This document shows, piece by piece, positions 56,621 to 64,000 of a stretch of DNA of 64,000 nt; position 1 is the stretch's first letter; each line of letters begins with the position of its first letter. The DNA comes from Achromobacter dolens. Lineage in GTDB: Bacteria > Pseudomonadota > Gammaproteobacteria > Burkholderiales > Burkholderiaceae_B. The stretch spans positions 1 to 64,000 of the forward strand of contig NZ_CADIJW010000029.1 in NCBI RefSeq assembly GCF_902859745.1, in the 5' to 3' direction. The notes under the pieces are model-generated. The model searched no databases. It was given only the letters and a program-made list of their open reading frames with translations, and was not told where the DNA came from. The position numbers and the translations under genes are program-made.

Positions 56621-57802
56621 TTAGACCATCTCGATCGCCATCGCCACGGCTTCGCCGCCGCCGATGCACAGCGTGGCCACGCCGCGCTTGCCGCCGGTCT
56701 TGCGCAGCGCGCCGATCAGCGTGGTCATCAGGCGCGCGCCGGAGGCGCCGATGGGGTGGCCCAGGGCGGTGGCGCCGCCGTGGATGTTGACCTTTTCATG
56801 CGGCAGCTTGAAGTCGGCCATGGCGGCCATGGTGACCACCGCGAAGGCTTCGTTGATCTCGTACAGGTCCACGTCCTCGGCCTTCCAGCCGGTCTTGGCG
56901 AACAGGTTCTTCAAGGCGCCGACGGGGGCGGTGGTGAACCAGTTCGGTTCCTGCGAGTGCTGGCTGTGCGCCACGATGCGGGCCAGCGGCTTGACACCGA
57001 GCTTCTCGGCGGTGGAGGCGCGCATCAGCACCATGGCGGCGGCGCCATCGGAGATCGACGACGAGTTGGCGGCGGTGACGGTGCCGTCCTTCTTGAACGC
57101 GGGCTTGAGCGTCGGGATCTTTTCCGGCATGGCCTTGGTGGGGGCCTCGTCGGTGTCGATCACGGTGTCGCCCTTGCGGCCGGCGACCGTGACCGGGGTG
57201 ATTTCCCACTTGAAGCTGCCGTCCTCGGTGGCGGCGCGGGCGCGGCGCAGCGATTCCAGCGAGAACGCATCCTGCTGCTCGCGGGTGAACGAATACTTGG
57301 CGGCGCAGTCCTCGGCGAACACGCCCATGGCCTTGCCCTTGTCGTAGGCGTCTTCCAGGCCGTCCAGCGCCATGTGGTCGTACACGGTGTTGTGGCCGTA
57401 GCGGTAGCCCTGGCGGCCCTTGAGCAGCAGGTAGGGCGCGTTGCTCATGCTTTCCTGGCCACCGGCGACGACGATGTTGGCCGAGCCCGCGGCCAGCAGG
57501 TCGTGGCCGAACATGGCGGCCTTCAGGCCCGAACCGCACACCTTGTGGATGGTGGTGCACGCCACGCCCAGCGGCAGGCCCGCGCCCAGCGCGGCCTGGC
57601 GAGCGGGCGCCTGGCCCTGGCCGGCCTGCAGCACGTTGCCCATGATGACTTCTTCGATCTGTTCGGGCTTGACGCCGGCGCGCTCGACGGCGGCCTTGAT
57701 GGCGATCGAGCCGAGTTCGTGCGCGGCCAGGCCGGACAGGCTGCCGAGCATGCCGCCCATGGGCGTGCGGGCGACGGAAACGATAACGATGGGATCTGAC
57801 AT
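56621..57802 (-). CDS. Acetyl-CoA C-acetyltransferase (thiolase)
   Basis: A biosynthetic/degradative thiolase of 393 aa: nucleophile C89 in [30 protein letters not shown] with the active His, and CIGGGEAVA with the second Cys. It interconverts acetoacetyl-CoA and two acetyl-CoA, the last step after HMG-CoA cleavage in leucine degradation. The ATG at 57802 gives the standard N-terminus [16 protein letters not shown]. It is 34 bases downstream of aceK. Confidence 0.93.
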   Translation of the reverse strand: MSDPIVIVSVARTPMGGMLGSLSGLAAHELGSIAIKAAVERAGVKPEQIEEVIMGNVLQAGQGQAPARQAALGAGLPLGVACTTIHKVCGSGLKAAMFGHDLLAAGSANIVVAGGQESMSNAPYLLLKGRQGYRYGHNTVYDHMALDGLEDAYDKGKAMGVFAEDCAAKYSFTREQQDAFSLESLRRARAATEDGSFKWEITPVTVAGRKGDTVIDTDEAPTKAMPEKIPTLKPAFKKDGTVTAANSSSISDGAAAMVLMRASTAEKLGVKPLARIVAHSQHSQEPNWFTTAPVGALKNLFAKTGWKAEDVDLYEINEAFAVVTMAAMADFKLPHEKVNIHGGATALGHPIGASGARLMTTLIGALRKTGGKRGVATLCIGGGEAVAMAIEMV

Positions 57803-57836
57803 GACTAGCTCCTGTGAGGGTCGGGACAGCGTCTGC

Positions 57837-59702
57837 TTACGAGGCCGCGCCGGCGGGTGCCGGGCGCAGGCGCCTGTCCGTATCGTAAGGGAAAAATTCT
57901 TCGATCCGGCCTTGCGCCACGTGGGCGCGACAGGCCTGCCACCATTCCGGTTCCAGCAGGTCGGCGTGGTGGCGCAGAAAGGCGCCGCGTACGCGCGCGT
58001 CGCCCAGCAGGAAACGGCCGAACTCCTCGGGGAAGACGTCGTTCGGTCCGACCGCGTACCAAGGTTCCGACGCCATTTCCGCCTCTTCATTGGGGGCGGG
58101 CGGAATCCGTCGGAAATTCATTTCGGTCATGCGCTGGATTTCGTCGTAGTCGTAGAACACGACCCGGCCCAGCCGCGTCACGCCGAAGTTCTTGTAGAGC
58201 ATGTCGCCGGGGAAGATATTGGCGGCGGCCAACTGGCGGATGGCGTCGCCGTATTCGCGCACGGCCGGCTCCAGCAGCGCATCGGGCGCCTGGCTCAGGT
58301 ACAGGTTCAGCGGCGTCATGCGCCGCTCGATGTAGACGTGGCGGATGACCACCGTGTCCCCGGTTTCCTCGATCAGGCTGGGCACCAGGCGCCGCAGTTC
58401 GTCCAGCAGCCGCGGCGCGAAGCGGGCGCGCGGCAGCGCCACCTGCGAGTATTCCCAGGTGTCGGCCATGCGGCCGACGCGGTCGTGCAGCTTGACCATC
58501 TGGTACTTGCGCCGCACGGTGGCGTGGTCCATGCCGTCCTTATCGATGCGGTCCTTGATCAGCTTGAACACATAGGGATAGGACGGCAGCGTGAACACGC
58601 ACATCACCATGCCCTTGATGCCGGGCGCGATGTCGAAGGCGTCGCGCGAATGCGCCAGGTGGTGCAGGAAATCGCGGTAGAACAGCGTCTTGCCCTGCTT
58701 CTGCAGGCCGATCATGGTGTACAGCTCGGCCTTGGGCTTGCGCGGCAACAGGCTGGCCAGGAAGTTGACCACCGCGGCGGGCGTCTCCATGTCCACCAGG
58801 AAATACGCGCGCGTGAAGCTGAACAGCGTGCTCAGGTCGTCCGCGCCCAGCAGCAGCGCGTCCAGGTTCACCTGCCCGGCCGGGTTGCGCGTGAGCGCCA
58901 CGGCGAAGGGGTAGACGGTGCCCTGGTTGATCAGGCGGCCGACGATGTAGGCGCCCTTGTTGCGAAAGAACAGCGAACCCAGCGCATGCACCTGGCAGTC
59001 GCTGGCGATGCGACGGCCGACGTGGCGCGGCAACTGCCGGCGCAGTTGGCCGATGGCGGCGCGCGCCAGCAGGCGGGTGTCGCGCGGCAGGTCCTCGAAC
59101 GGCAGCGCCAGGCCGAAGTCGGCCACCATGCGGATGAGGCTTTTGTGCAGGCCCTCGGTCACCGGGTAGTAGACCCGGTACGACGGCATGCGGCTGTCCA
59201 GGTAGTCGGTGGCCACGGCCGGCCGCACGAACAGGAAATCGTTGTGGAAATAGTCGCGGTGCAGCAGCCGGCATGACACCGAGTTGAAGAAGGTCTCGGC
59301 GCATTCGGGCTGGCGGTGCTCGCCCAGCAGGCCGACGAATTCCTGCTTGATCTGCTGCCAGTAGGCGGTCTGCGCATCCGTCAGCGCGGCGCCCGCGGCG
59401 CCGTTCGCGCCATTGGGGGCATGGGCGCCGACGGCGCCCTCGGGCCGGCCGCGCAGCACGCCTTCGAGCTGGCTGGCGCATTCGCGCACCCGCATGTCGT
59501 AGTACTCGATGCGCTCGCGCGACAGGTGCTGGATGCCGTGCCAGTCGCCCGATTCGAACAGCGCCTTGGCGCGCTGCGCGCTGTAGCGGAACAGCGCGTA
59601 GTGGCGGTCGAAGCCGGCCAGGATGCGGCGCGCGACGTCCAGCGGCGAGGGGCCCCGGACGGGCGCCTGCTCGATGTGCTGGACGTCGGACGTGCGGATC
59701 AT
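57837..59702 (-). CDS. aceK: Bifunctional isocitrate dehydrogenase kinase/phosphatase
   Basis: A 621-aa protein with the AceK layout: an N-terminal regulatory half (ARRILAGFDRHYALFRYSAQRAKALFE) and a kinase/phosphatase half with TMIGLQKQGKTLFYRDFLHHL, the ATP loop of the family, and MLYKNFGVTRLGRVVFYDYDEI. It switches isocitrate dehydrogenase off and on and so sends isocitrate to the glyoxylate bypass when growth depends on acetyl-CoA. It sits between ivd and thiolase genes on the same strand with short spacers (22 and 34 bases), suggesting co-expression with leucine catabolism. A low-complexity Gly/Ala insert lies near residue 100. Confidence 0.96.
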   Translation of the reverse strand: MIRTSDVQHIEQAPVRGPSPLDVARRILAGFDRHYALFRYSAQRAKALFESGDWHGIQHLSRERIEYYDMRVRECASQLEGVLRGRPEGAVGAHAPNGANGAAGAALTDAQTAYWQQIKQEFVGLLGEHRQPECAETFFNSVSCRLLHRDYFHNDFLFVRPAVATDYLDSRMPSYRVYYPVTEGLHKSLIRMVADFGLALPFEDLPRDTRLLARAAIGQLRRQLPRHVGRRIASDCQVHALGSLFFRNKGAYIVGRLINQGTVYPFAVALTRNPAGQVNLDALLLGADDLSTLFSFTRAYFLVDMETPAAVVNFLASLLPRKPKAELYTMIGLQKQGKTLFYRDFLHHLAHSRDAFDIAPGIKGMVMCVFTLPSYPYVFKLIKDRIDKDGMDHATVRRKYQMVKLHDRVGRMADTWEYSQVALPRARFAPRLLDELRRLVPSLIEETGDTVVIRHVYIERRMTPLNLYLSQAPDALLEPAVREYGDAIRQLAAANIFPGDMLYKNFGVTRLGRVVFYDYDEIQRMTEMNFRRIPPAPNEEAEMASEPWYAVGPNDVFPEEFGRFLLGDARVRGAFLRHHADLLEPEWWQACRAHVAQGRIEEFFPYDTDRRLRPAPAGAAS

Positions 59703-59724
59703 GGCAAACGACTTCCGGGGGGAC

Positions 59725-60903
59725 TCAGGCCGTCTCGGCGAACAGCTCGCGGCCGATCAGCATGCGGCGGATCTCGCTGGTGCCGGCGCCGATTTCGTAC
59801 AGCTTGGCGTCGCGCCACAGGCGGCCCACCGGGTACTCATTGATGTAGCCATTGCCGCCCAGGATCTGCACGCCCTCGCCGGCCATCCAGGTGGCCTTCT
59901 CGGCGGTGTACAGGATCAGCGCGGCGCAGTCCTTGCGCACCTGGCGCACGTGCTCGGCGCCCAGGCGGTCGAGGTTCTTGCCGACCTGGTAGCAGAAGGC
60001 GCGGCTGGCCTGCAGCGTGGTGTACAGGTCCGCCACCTTGCCCTGGATCAACTGGAATTCGCCGATGGCCTGGCCGAACTGCTTGCGGTCATGGATGTAC
60101 GGCACCACCACGTCCATCACGGCCTGCATGATGCCGACCGGGCCGCCCGACAGCACGGCGCGCTCGTAGTCCAGGCCGCTCATCAGCACCTTGACGCCGC
60201 CGTTGACCTGGCCCAGCACGTTTTCCTCGGGGATCTCGCAGTCCTGGAACACCAGTTCGCCGGTGTGGCTGCCGCGCATGCCGAGCTTGTCCAGCTTCTG
60301 CGCCACCGAGAAACCCTTGAAGCCCTTTTCCACCAGGAACGCGGTGATGCCGCGCTGGTGCGCCTCGGGGTCGGTCTTGGCGTAGACCACCAGGGTGTCG
60401 GCGTCGGGGCCGTTGGTGATCCACATCTTGGAGCCGTTGAGCACGTAGCGGTCGCCCTTCTTGTCGGCGCGCAGCTTCATGCTGACCACGTCCGAGCCGG
60501 CGCCCGGTTCGCTCATGGCCAGCGCGCCGACGTGCTCGCCGGAAATCAGCTTGGGCAGGTACTTGGCCTTCTGGGCCGGGGTGCCGTTGCGGTTGATCTG
60601 GTTGACGCACAGGTTGGAGTGGGCGCCGTAGGACAGGCCGATCGAGGCGCTGGCGCGGGAGATTTCCTCCATCGCCACCATGTGGGCCAGGTAGCCCATG
60701 TTGGCGCCGCCGTATTCCTCGCTGGCCGTCATGCCCAGCACGCCCAGGTCGCCAAACTTGCGCCAGAGGTCCATGGGGAACTGGTCGCTGCGGTCGACTT
60801 CGGCCGCGCGCGGCGCGATCTCGGCCTGCGCGAAAGTGCGCACGGCGTCGCGCAGCATGTCCAGGTCTTCGCCCAGATCGAAGTTCAGGCCAGGAAGGTT
60901 CAT
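59725..60903 (-). CDS. liuA: Isovaleryl-CoA dehydrogenase
   Basis: A flavin acyl-CoA dehydrogenase of 392 aa. [17 protein letters not shown] is the substrate/FAD motif. The catalytic Glu lies in [12 protein letters not shown] in the middle of the C-terminal domain, the position characteristic of isovaleryl-CoA dehydrogenase, and [19 protein letters not shown] is the conserved C-terminal block. It converts isovaleryl-CoA to 3-methylcrotonyl-CoA. First gene of the minus-strand leucine set; a LiuR-like palindrome lies about 120 bases upstream. Confidence 0.95.
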   Translation of the reverse strand: MNLPGLNFDLGEDLDMLRDAVRTFAQAEIAPRAAEVDRSDQFPMDLWRKFGDLGVLGMTASEEYGGANMGYLAHMVAMEEISRASASIGLSYGAHSNLCVNQINRNGTPAQKAKYLPKLISGEHVGALAMSEPGAGSDVVSMKLRADKKGDRYVLNGSKMWITNGPDADTLVVYAKTDPEAHQRGITAFLVEKGFKGFSVAQKLDKLGMRGSHTGELVFQDCEIPEENVLGQVNGGVKVLMSGLDYERAVLSGGPVGIMQAVMDVVVPYIHDRKQFGQAIGEFQLIQGKVADLYTTLQASRAFCYQVGKNLDRLGAEHVRQVRKDCAALILYTAEKATWMAGEGVQILGGNGYINEYPVGRLWRDAKLYEIGAGTSEIRRMLIGRELFAETA

Positions 60904-61024
60904 CGCTGTCTCCGTGATAGTGGGTACTTACATTCTTATGGGCGCCTGCGATCGCGCCGGATCTCGCCGCGTGGCCCCATGATGCGCTGATCGACGCTGG
61001 CTACGCAATGATGCAGCGCAAATA

Positions 61025-61044
61025 TTACGTTTACGTAAACGTAA
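61025..61044. promoter_or_regulatory. Perfect 20-bp palindrome, probable LiuR operator
   Basis: TTACGTTTACGTAAACGTAA is its own reverse complement. The TTTACGTAAACGTAAA character matches, from memory, the sites described for LiuR, the MerR-type regulator of branched-chain amino-acid degradation in proteobacteria. It lies between the divergent isovaleryl-CoA dehydrogenase and M20 hydrolase genes and could serve both. Confidence 0.8.
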
Positions 61045-61148
61045 ATATGAGTCGGGTTTTCCCTAGGCAAATGTTTGCGTCCACGGGAAGCGCCCTGGGT
61101 ACTATTCCCCGGGTCCTTGAAACTTCAAATTTTGTTACGGAGTCAGCG

Positions 61149-62327
61149 GTGTCCGACCTGGCCAATCTTGACGATATCGTGGCGCTGCGGCGCGACCTGC
61201 ACGCCCATCCCGAGCTCTGCTACGAGGAGCACCGCACCGCCAAGGTGGTGGCCGACGCCCTGCGCGGCTGGGGCATCGAGACCCACACCGGCATCGCCAG
61301 GACCGGCGTGGTCGGCGTCATCAAGCGCGGCACTTCCGACCGCGCCATCATGTTGCGCGCCGACATGGACGCCCTGCCGATGCAGGAAGAGAACCAGTTC
61401 GAACACCGTTCGCGCCACGACGGCAAGATGCATGGCTGCGGCCATGACGGCCACACCGCCATGCTGCTGGCCGCCGCGCGCCACCTGCAACAGGAAGGCG
61501 GCTTCGACGGCACCGTCTATTTCTGTTTCCAGCCGGCCGAGGAAGGCGGCGCCGGCGGCCGCGCCATGATCCAGGACGGCCTGTTCGAGCGCTTCCCCTG
61601 CGAGGCCGTGTTCGGCATGCACAACTGGCCTGGCCTGGAGGCCGGCTCGTTCGGCGTCTGCGCCGGGCCGATGATGGCGTCCGCCAACGGCTTCAAGATC
61701 ACCGTGCGCGGCAAGGGCGGCCATGCCGCCGCGCCGCACGACTGCGCCGACCCGGTGCCGGCGCTGTTCGCCATCGGCCAGTCGCTGCAGACCATTCTGA
61801 CCCGCAGCAAGCGCCCGCTGGACGCCGCCGTGCTGTCCATCACCCAGGTGCAGGCCGGCGGCAGCGTCATCAACGTGATCCCGGGCAGCGCCTGGCTGGG
61901 CGGTTCGGTGCGCGCCTACAGCACCGACGTGGTCGACCTGATCGAGCGCCGCATGCATGAGATCGCCGGCAGCATCGCCGCCGCCCATGGCTGCGAGGCC
62001 GAGGTCTATTTCGAGCGCCGCTATCCGGCGCTGATCAACACGCCGGCCGAGACCGAGTTCTGCATGCAGGTCATGCGCGAGGTGGCTGGCGCCGATCACG
62101 CCCGCGTGATCGAGCCGGTGATGGCCTCGGAGGACTTCGCTTTCCTGCTGCAGGCCAAGCCCGGCTGCTACGTGTTCCTGGGCAACGGCGACGGCGATCA
62201 TCGCATGGCCGGCCACGGCCTGGGCCCGTGCATGCTGCACAACACCAGCTATGACTTCAACGACGCCCTGATCGCGCCGGGCGCGAGCTACTGGGTGCGG
62301 CTGACGCAGCGCTACCTGGCTGGCTGA
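61149..62327 (+). CDS. M20 family amidohydrolase (hippurate / N-acyl-amino-acid hydrolase-like)
   Basis: A zinc peptidase-fold hydrolase of 392 aa. MLRADMDALPMQE and HGCGHDGH (95-102) provide metal ligands, AEEGGAGGRAM the catalytic Glu, and FGMHNWPGLEAGSFG leads into the dimerisation domain. It hydrolyses N-acylated amino acids. The frame extends to 61008, but that would place the operator palindrome inside the coding region; the GTG at 61149 has GGAG 6 bases upstream and gives the normal N-terminus (LDDIVALRRDLHAHPEL). A Bug receptor gene follows 46 bases downstream. Confidence 0.92.
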   Translation: MSDLANLDDIVALRRDLHAHPELCYEEHRTAKVVADALRGWGIETHTGIARTGVVGVIKRGTSDRAIMLRADMDALPMQEENQFEHRSRHDGKMHGCGHDGHTAMLLAAARHLQQEGGFDGTVYFCFQPAEEGGAGGRAMIQDGLFERFPCEAVFGMHNWPGLEAGSFGVCAGPMMASANGFKITVRGKGGHAAAPHDCADPVPALFAIGQSLQTILTRSKRPLDAAVLSITQVQAGGSVINVIPGSAWLGGSVRAYSTDVVDLIERRMHEIAGSIAAAHGCEAEVYFERRYPALINTPAETEFCMQVMREVAGADHARVIEPVMASEDFAFLLQAKPGCYVFLGNGDGDHRMAGHGLGPCMLHNTSYDFNDALIAPGASYWVRLTQRYLAG

Positions 62328-62373
62328 TTCAAGCATTACCTGACGCAGTGCTACGCAACACCACAAGGAAGCT

Positions 62374-63345
62374 ATGAAAAAGAAGATGCTGTTCACGGCC
62401 GCGGGGGCGGCCCTGGCGATCATGACGGGCGGCGCCGCGCTGGCGCAGGGCTGGCCCGCCAAGCCTATCACCCTGGTCGTGCCCTACACCGCCGGCGGCA
62501 GCGCCGACGCGATCGGGCGCCGCCTGGGCGACGTGCTGCGCAAGGAGGCCAACGCCACCGTCATCGTCGAAAACAAGCCCGGCGCGGGCGCCTCGGTCGG
62601 CACCGACTTCGTGGCGCGCGCCCAGCCGGACGGCGCCACCCTGCTGCTGGCTTCCACCAGCCCGCTGACCATCTTCCCGCACCTGGCCAAGACCAACTAC
62701 GACCCGATGAAGGACCTGACGCCGGTGGCCAGTGTGGCCGTGGCGCCCGTGGCCATCGTCGCCACCAAGGCCCTGCCGGTGAAGGACTTCGCCGGCCTGA
62801 TCGACTACGCCAAGTCGCACCCGGACGGCGTGCGCTACGGCACGCCGGGCCAGGGCACCGTGGCCCACATCGGCATGGCGGCGCTGACCACGCAGACCGG
62901 CACCAGGATGCTGCACGTGCCCTACCGCGGCAACAGTCAGGCGCTGACCGACGGCCTGGGCGGCGTGGTCGAATTGCTGGTGGTCAACACCGACGTGGTG
63001 CTGCCGCACGTGGCCAGCGGCGCGCTCAAACCGCTGGCGGTGATGGCGCCCGAGCGCCTGGCCGCCTGGCCCGACGTGCCCACCATGGCCGAACTGAAGC
63101 TGCCGCAGGCGCAGTACTACTCGAACTTCGGCATCTTCGCGCCGGCCAATCTGCCGCCGGCGGTGTCGGGTCCGCTGCAGGCCGCGCTGACCAAGGCCGT
63201 GGCCAGCGCCGAGTTCAAGGACCTGCTGGCCAAGTCCTACCTGCAGCCGGGCACCGCGTCCGGCGACGCCTTCGCCAAGCAGGTGCAGGCCGAGTTCGCC
63301 AACAACGCCCGCATCATCAAGGAAGGCAACATCAAGGCGGAATGA
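62374..63345 (+). CDS. Bug family solute receptor
   Basis: A 323-aa secreted receptor with signal peptide to about residue 25 (GGAALAQ), then WPAKPITLVVPYTAGGSADAIGR, ENKPGAGASVGTDFVARAQP and HVPYRGNSQALTDGLGG. It is in the same unit as the M20 hydrolase, so an N-acyl amino acid or its product is a reasonable ligand guess. No TctA/TctB genes are nearby. Confidence 0.93.
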   Translation: MKKKMLFTAAGAALAIMTGGAALAQGWPAKPITLVVPYTAGGSADAIGRRLGDVLRKEANATVIVENKPGAGASVGTDFVARAQPDGATLLLASTSPLTIFPHLAKTNYDPMKDLTPVASVAVAPVAIVATKALPVKDFAGLIDYAKSHPDGVRYGTPGQGTVAHIGMAALTTQTGTRMLHVPYRGNSQALTDGLGGVVELLVVNTDVVLPHVASGALKPLAVMAPERLAAWPDVPTMAELKLPQAQYYSNFGIFAPANLPPAVSGPLQAALTKAVASAEFKDLLAKSYLQPGTASGDAFAKQVQAEFANNARIIKEGNIKAE

Positions 63346-63388
63346 CGTCGGGGCGCGTGTCCCCGCCGGGCTGCCGCGCGAGCAATGC

Positions 63389-63418
63389 AAAGCGCGCTCC
63401 ACGGGGAGCGCGCTTTTT
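63389..63418 (+). terminator. Rho-independent terminator of the M20/Bug unit
   Basis: AGCGCGCTCC and GGAGCGCGCT form a perfect 10-bp stem with an ACGG loop, preceded by A's and followed by TTTTT. It lies 43 bases after the receptor stop. Confidence 0.9.
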
Positions 63419-63514
63419 CATTTTCGGGGAGGCGGGCCGGCGTCGCGCCGCGTGAGTCGGACCCGCCAACGTGCGCTGGCCCGTCGTGCGCCCACGCGCC
63501 TTCGCGGCAATCGG

Positions 63515-63847
63515 TCAGGCCGTCTTGGGCCCGAACATGATCACCAGCATGCCGGCCAGGCAAAGCCCCACGCCGACATAATCGCTGACGCTGGGCCGCA
63601 CGCCATCGACCGCCCACAGCCACAGCAGCGCCATGCCGATGTACACGCCGCCATAGGCCGCATACACGCGCCCCGACGCGGTCGGGTGCAGCGTCAACAG
63701 CCAGGCGAACAGGGCCAGGCTGACGGCGGCCGGCGCCAGCAGCCAGATGGAATGGCCGCGGCGCAGCCACAGGTAAGGCAGGTAGCAGCCGATGATCTCG
63801 GCCAGCGCGGTCAGGACGAACAGCGCGAAGGTCTGCAGCATCGCCAT
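63515..63847 (-). CDS. ynfA: YnfA family (UPF0060) small membrane protein
   Basis: A 110-aa protein with four hydrophobic helices. [20 protein letters not shown] at the start, and [27 protein letters not shown] in two blocks, are the UPF0060 signatures; the fold is related to small multidrug exporters. A Met two codons later (63841) is the start used by most relatives. Its stop faces the terminator of the Bug receptor unit. Confidence 0.92.
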   Translation of the reverse strand: MAMLQTFALFVLTALAEIIGCYLPYLWLRRGHSIWLLAPAAVSLALFAWLLTLHPTASGRVYAAYGGVYIGMALLWLWAVDGVRPSVSDYVGVGLCLAGMLVIMFGPKTA

Positions 63848-63857
63848 GTCAGGCGCT

Positions 63858-64000
63858 TCAGGCTCGTTGCTGCGCCAGCAGCTCGCGGCACTGGCGTTCC
63901 TGCACCGCGATCTCCTGCAGCGTATCCTCGATGTCGCGGCGCTGCTGTTCCAGCGTGGCGCGGTGCTGGGCCAGCACCGCCAGGTACTGGCGCAACTGCA
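63858..64000 (-). CDS. C-terminal end of a probable MerR family regulator (cut by window edge)
   Basis: About 46 codons of a minus-strand gene: [40 protein letters not shown] and LAQQRA before TGA. The heptad-like Leu/Gln pattern is the dimerisation coiled coil typical of MerR regulators. The DNA-binding part lies outside the window, so this is tentative. It is 10 bases upstream of ynfA and could be co-transcribed with it. Confidence 0.6.
   Translation of the reverse strand, partial: QLRQYLAVLAQHRATLEQQRRDIEDTLQEIAVQERQCRELLAQQRA

Noticed and set aside
61008-61148. 47-codon N-terminal extension of the M20 hydrolase starting at 61008
   Set aside because: It would put the operator palindrome inside the gene and adds an unrelated leader; the GTG at 61149 has a good ribosome site and the family N-terminus.

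Overview
The window is GC-rich, densely packed bacterial chromosome, most likely from a beta-proteobacterium of the Alcaligenaceae (Achromobacter/Bordetella type). The pointers are several orphan Bug-family solute receptors, a filamentous-haemagglutinin-type exoprotein, aceK placed inside a leucine-degradation cluster, and neighbours such as smg and gluQ. No rRNA, tRNA, CRISPR array or intact insertion sequence was seen. The genus is an inference from gene content, not a measured placement.

Layout. 1-3173: a DUF4401/GDYXXLXY membrane protein cut by the window edge, gluQ and smg. 3413-9289: a TAXI-type TRAP transporter (receptor plus fused permease) diverging from a D-threonine-aldolase-like PLP enzyme that is coupled to an unrecognised 463-aa protein. 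9333-13395: a complete polar amino-acid ABC transporter operon and an orphan Bug receptor. 13609-14802: argD with a strong terminator. 14994-18883: a FecI/FecR/TonB-receptor iron uptake unit behind a Fur-box-like sequence. 18983-20823: a GlxA-type regulator and two small membrane proteins.

20947-35131 is the accessory part. It opens with a HigB/RelE-like toxin gene. Next is a 3598-aa TpsA/CdiA-type exoprotein whose AT-rich C-terminus ends in a ParB-like domain, and its stop overlaps the start of a pentapeptide-repeat protein, the presumed immunity gene. Behind that lies a collapsed second copy: a signal peptide ending in a nonsense codon, joined to a 155-bp duplicate of a late part of the big gene, then a decayed pre-toxin region, a toxin domain of a different type and an apparently intact HEAT-like immunity gene. 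A fragment resembling the end of the HigB-like protein closes the region. No TpsB/CdiB outer-membrane partner is present.

35189-40800 holds small conserved genes (YkvA, LysE, DUF4189, an isochorismatase-like hydrolase without the usual cysteine, YwqG) and the stump of a MocR regulator. 40859-51098 is one nine-gene minus-strand operon led by an IclR regulator. It encodes a Bug receptor, two CoA ligases, an acyl-CoA dehydrogenase, an APH-type kinase, an SDR and a thiolase/DUF35 pair, and looks like a pathway that imports and degrades an unidentified, possibly hydroxylated, carboxylic acid. 51225-60903 carries an MFS transporter and a leucine/isovalerate set (both methylcrotonyl-CoA carboxylase subunits, thiolase, aceK, isovaleryl-CoA dehydrogenase). 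A perfect 20-bp palindrome at 61025-61044, probably a LiuR operator, lies between this set and a divergent M20 hydrolase/Bug pair. The window ends with ynfA and the end of a probable MerR regulator.
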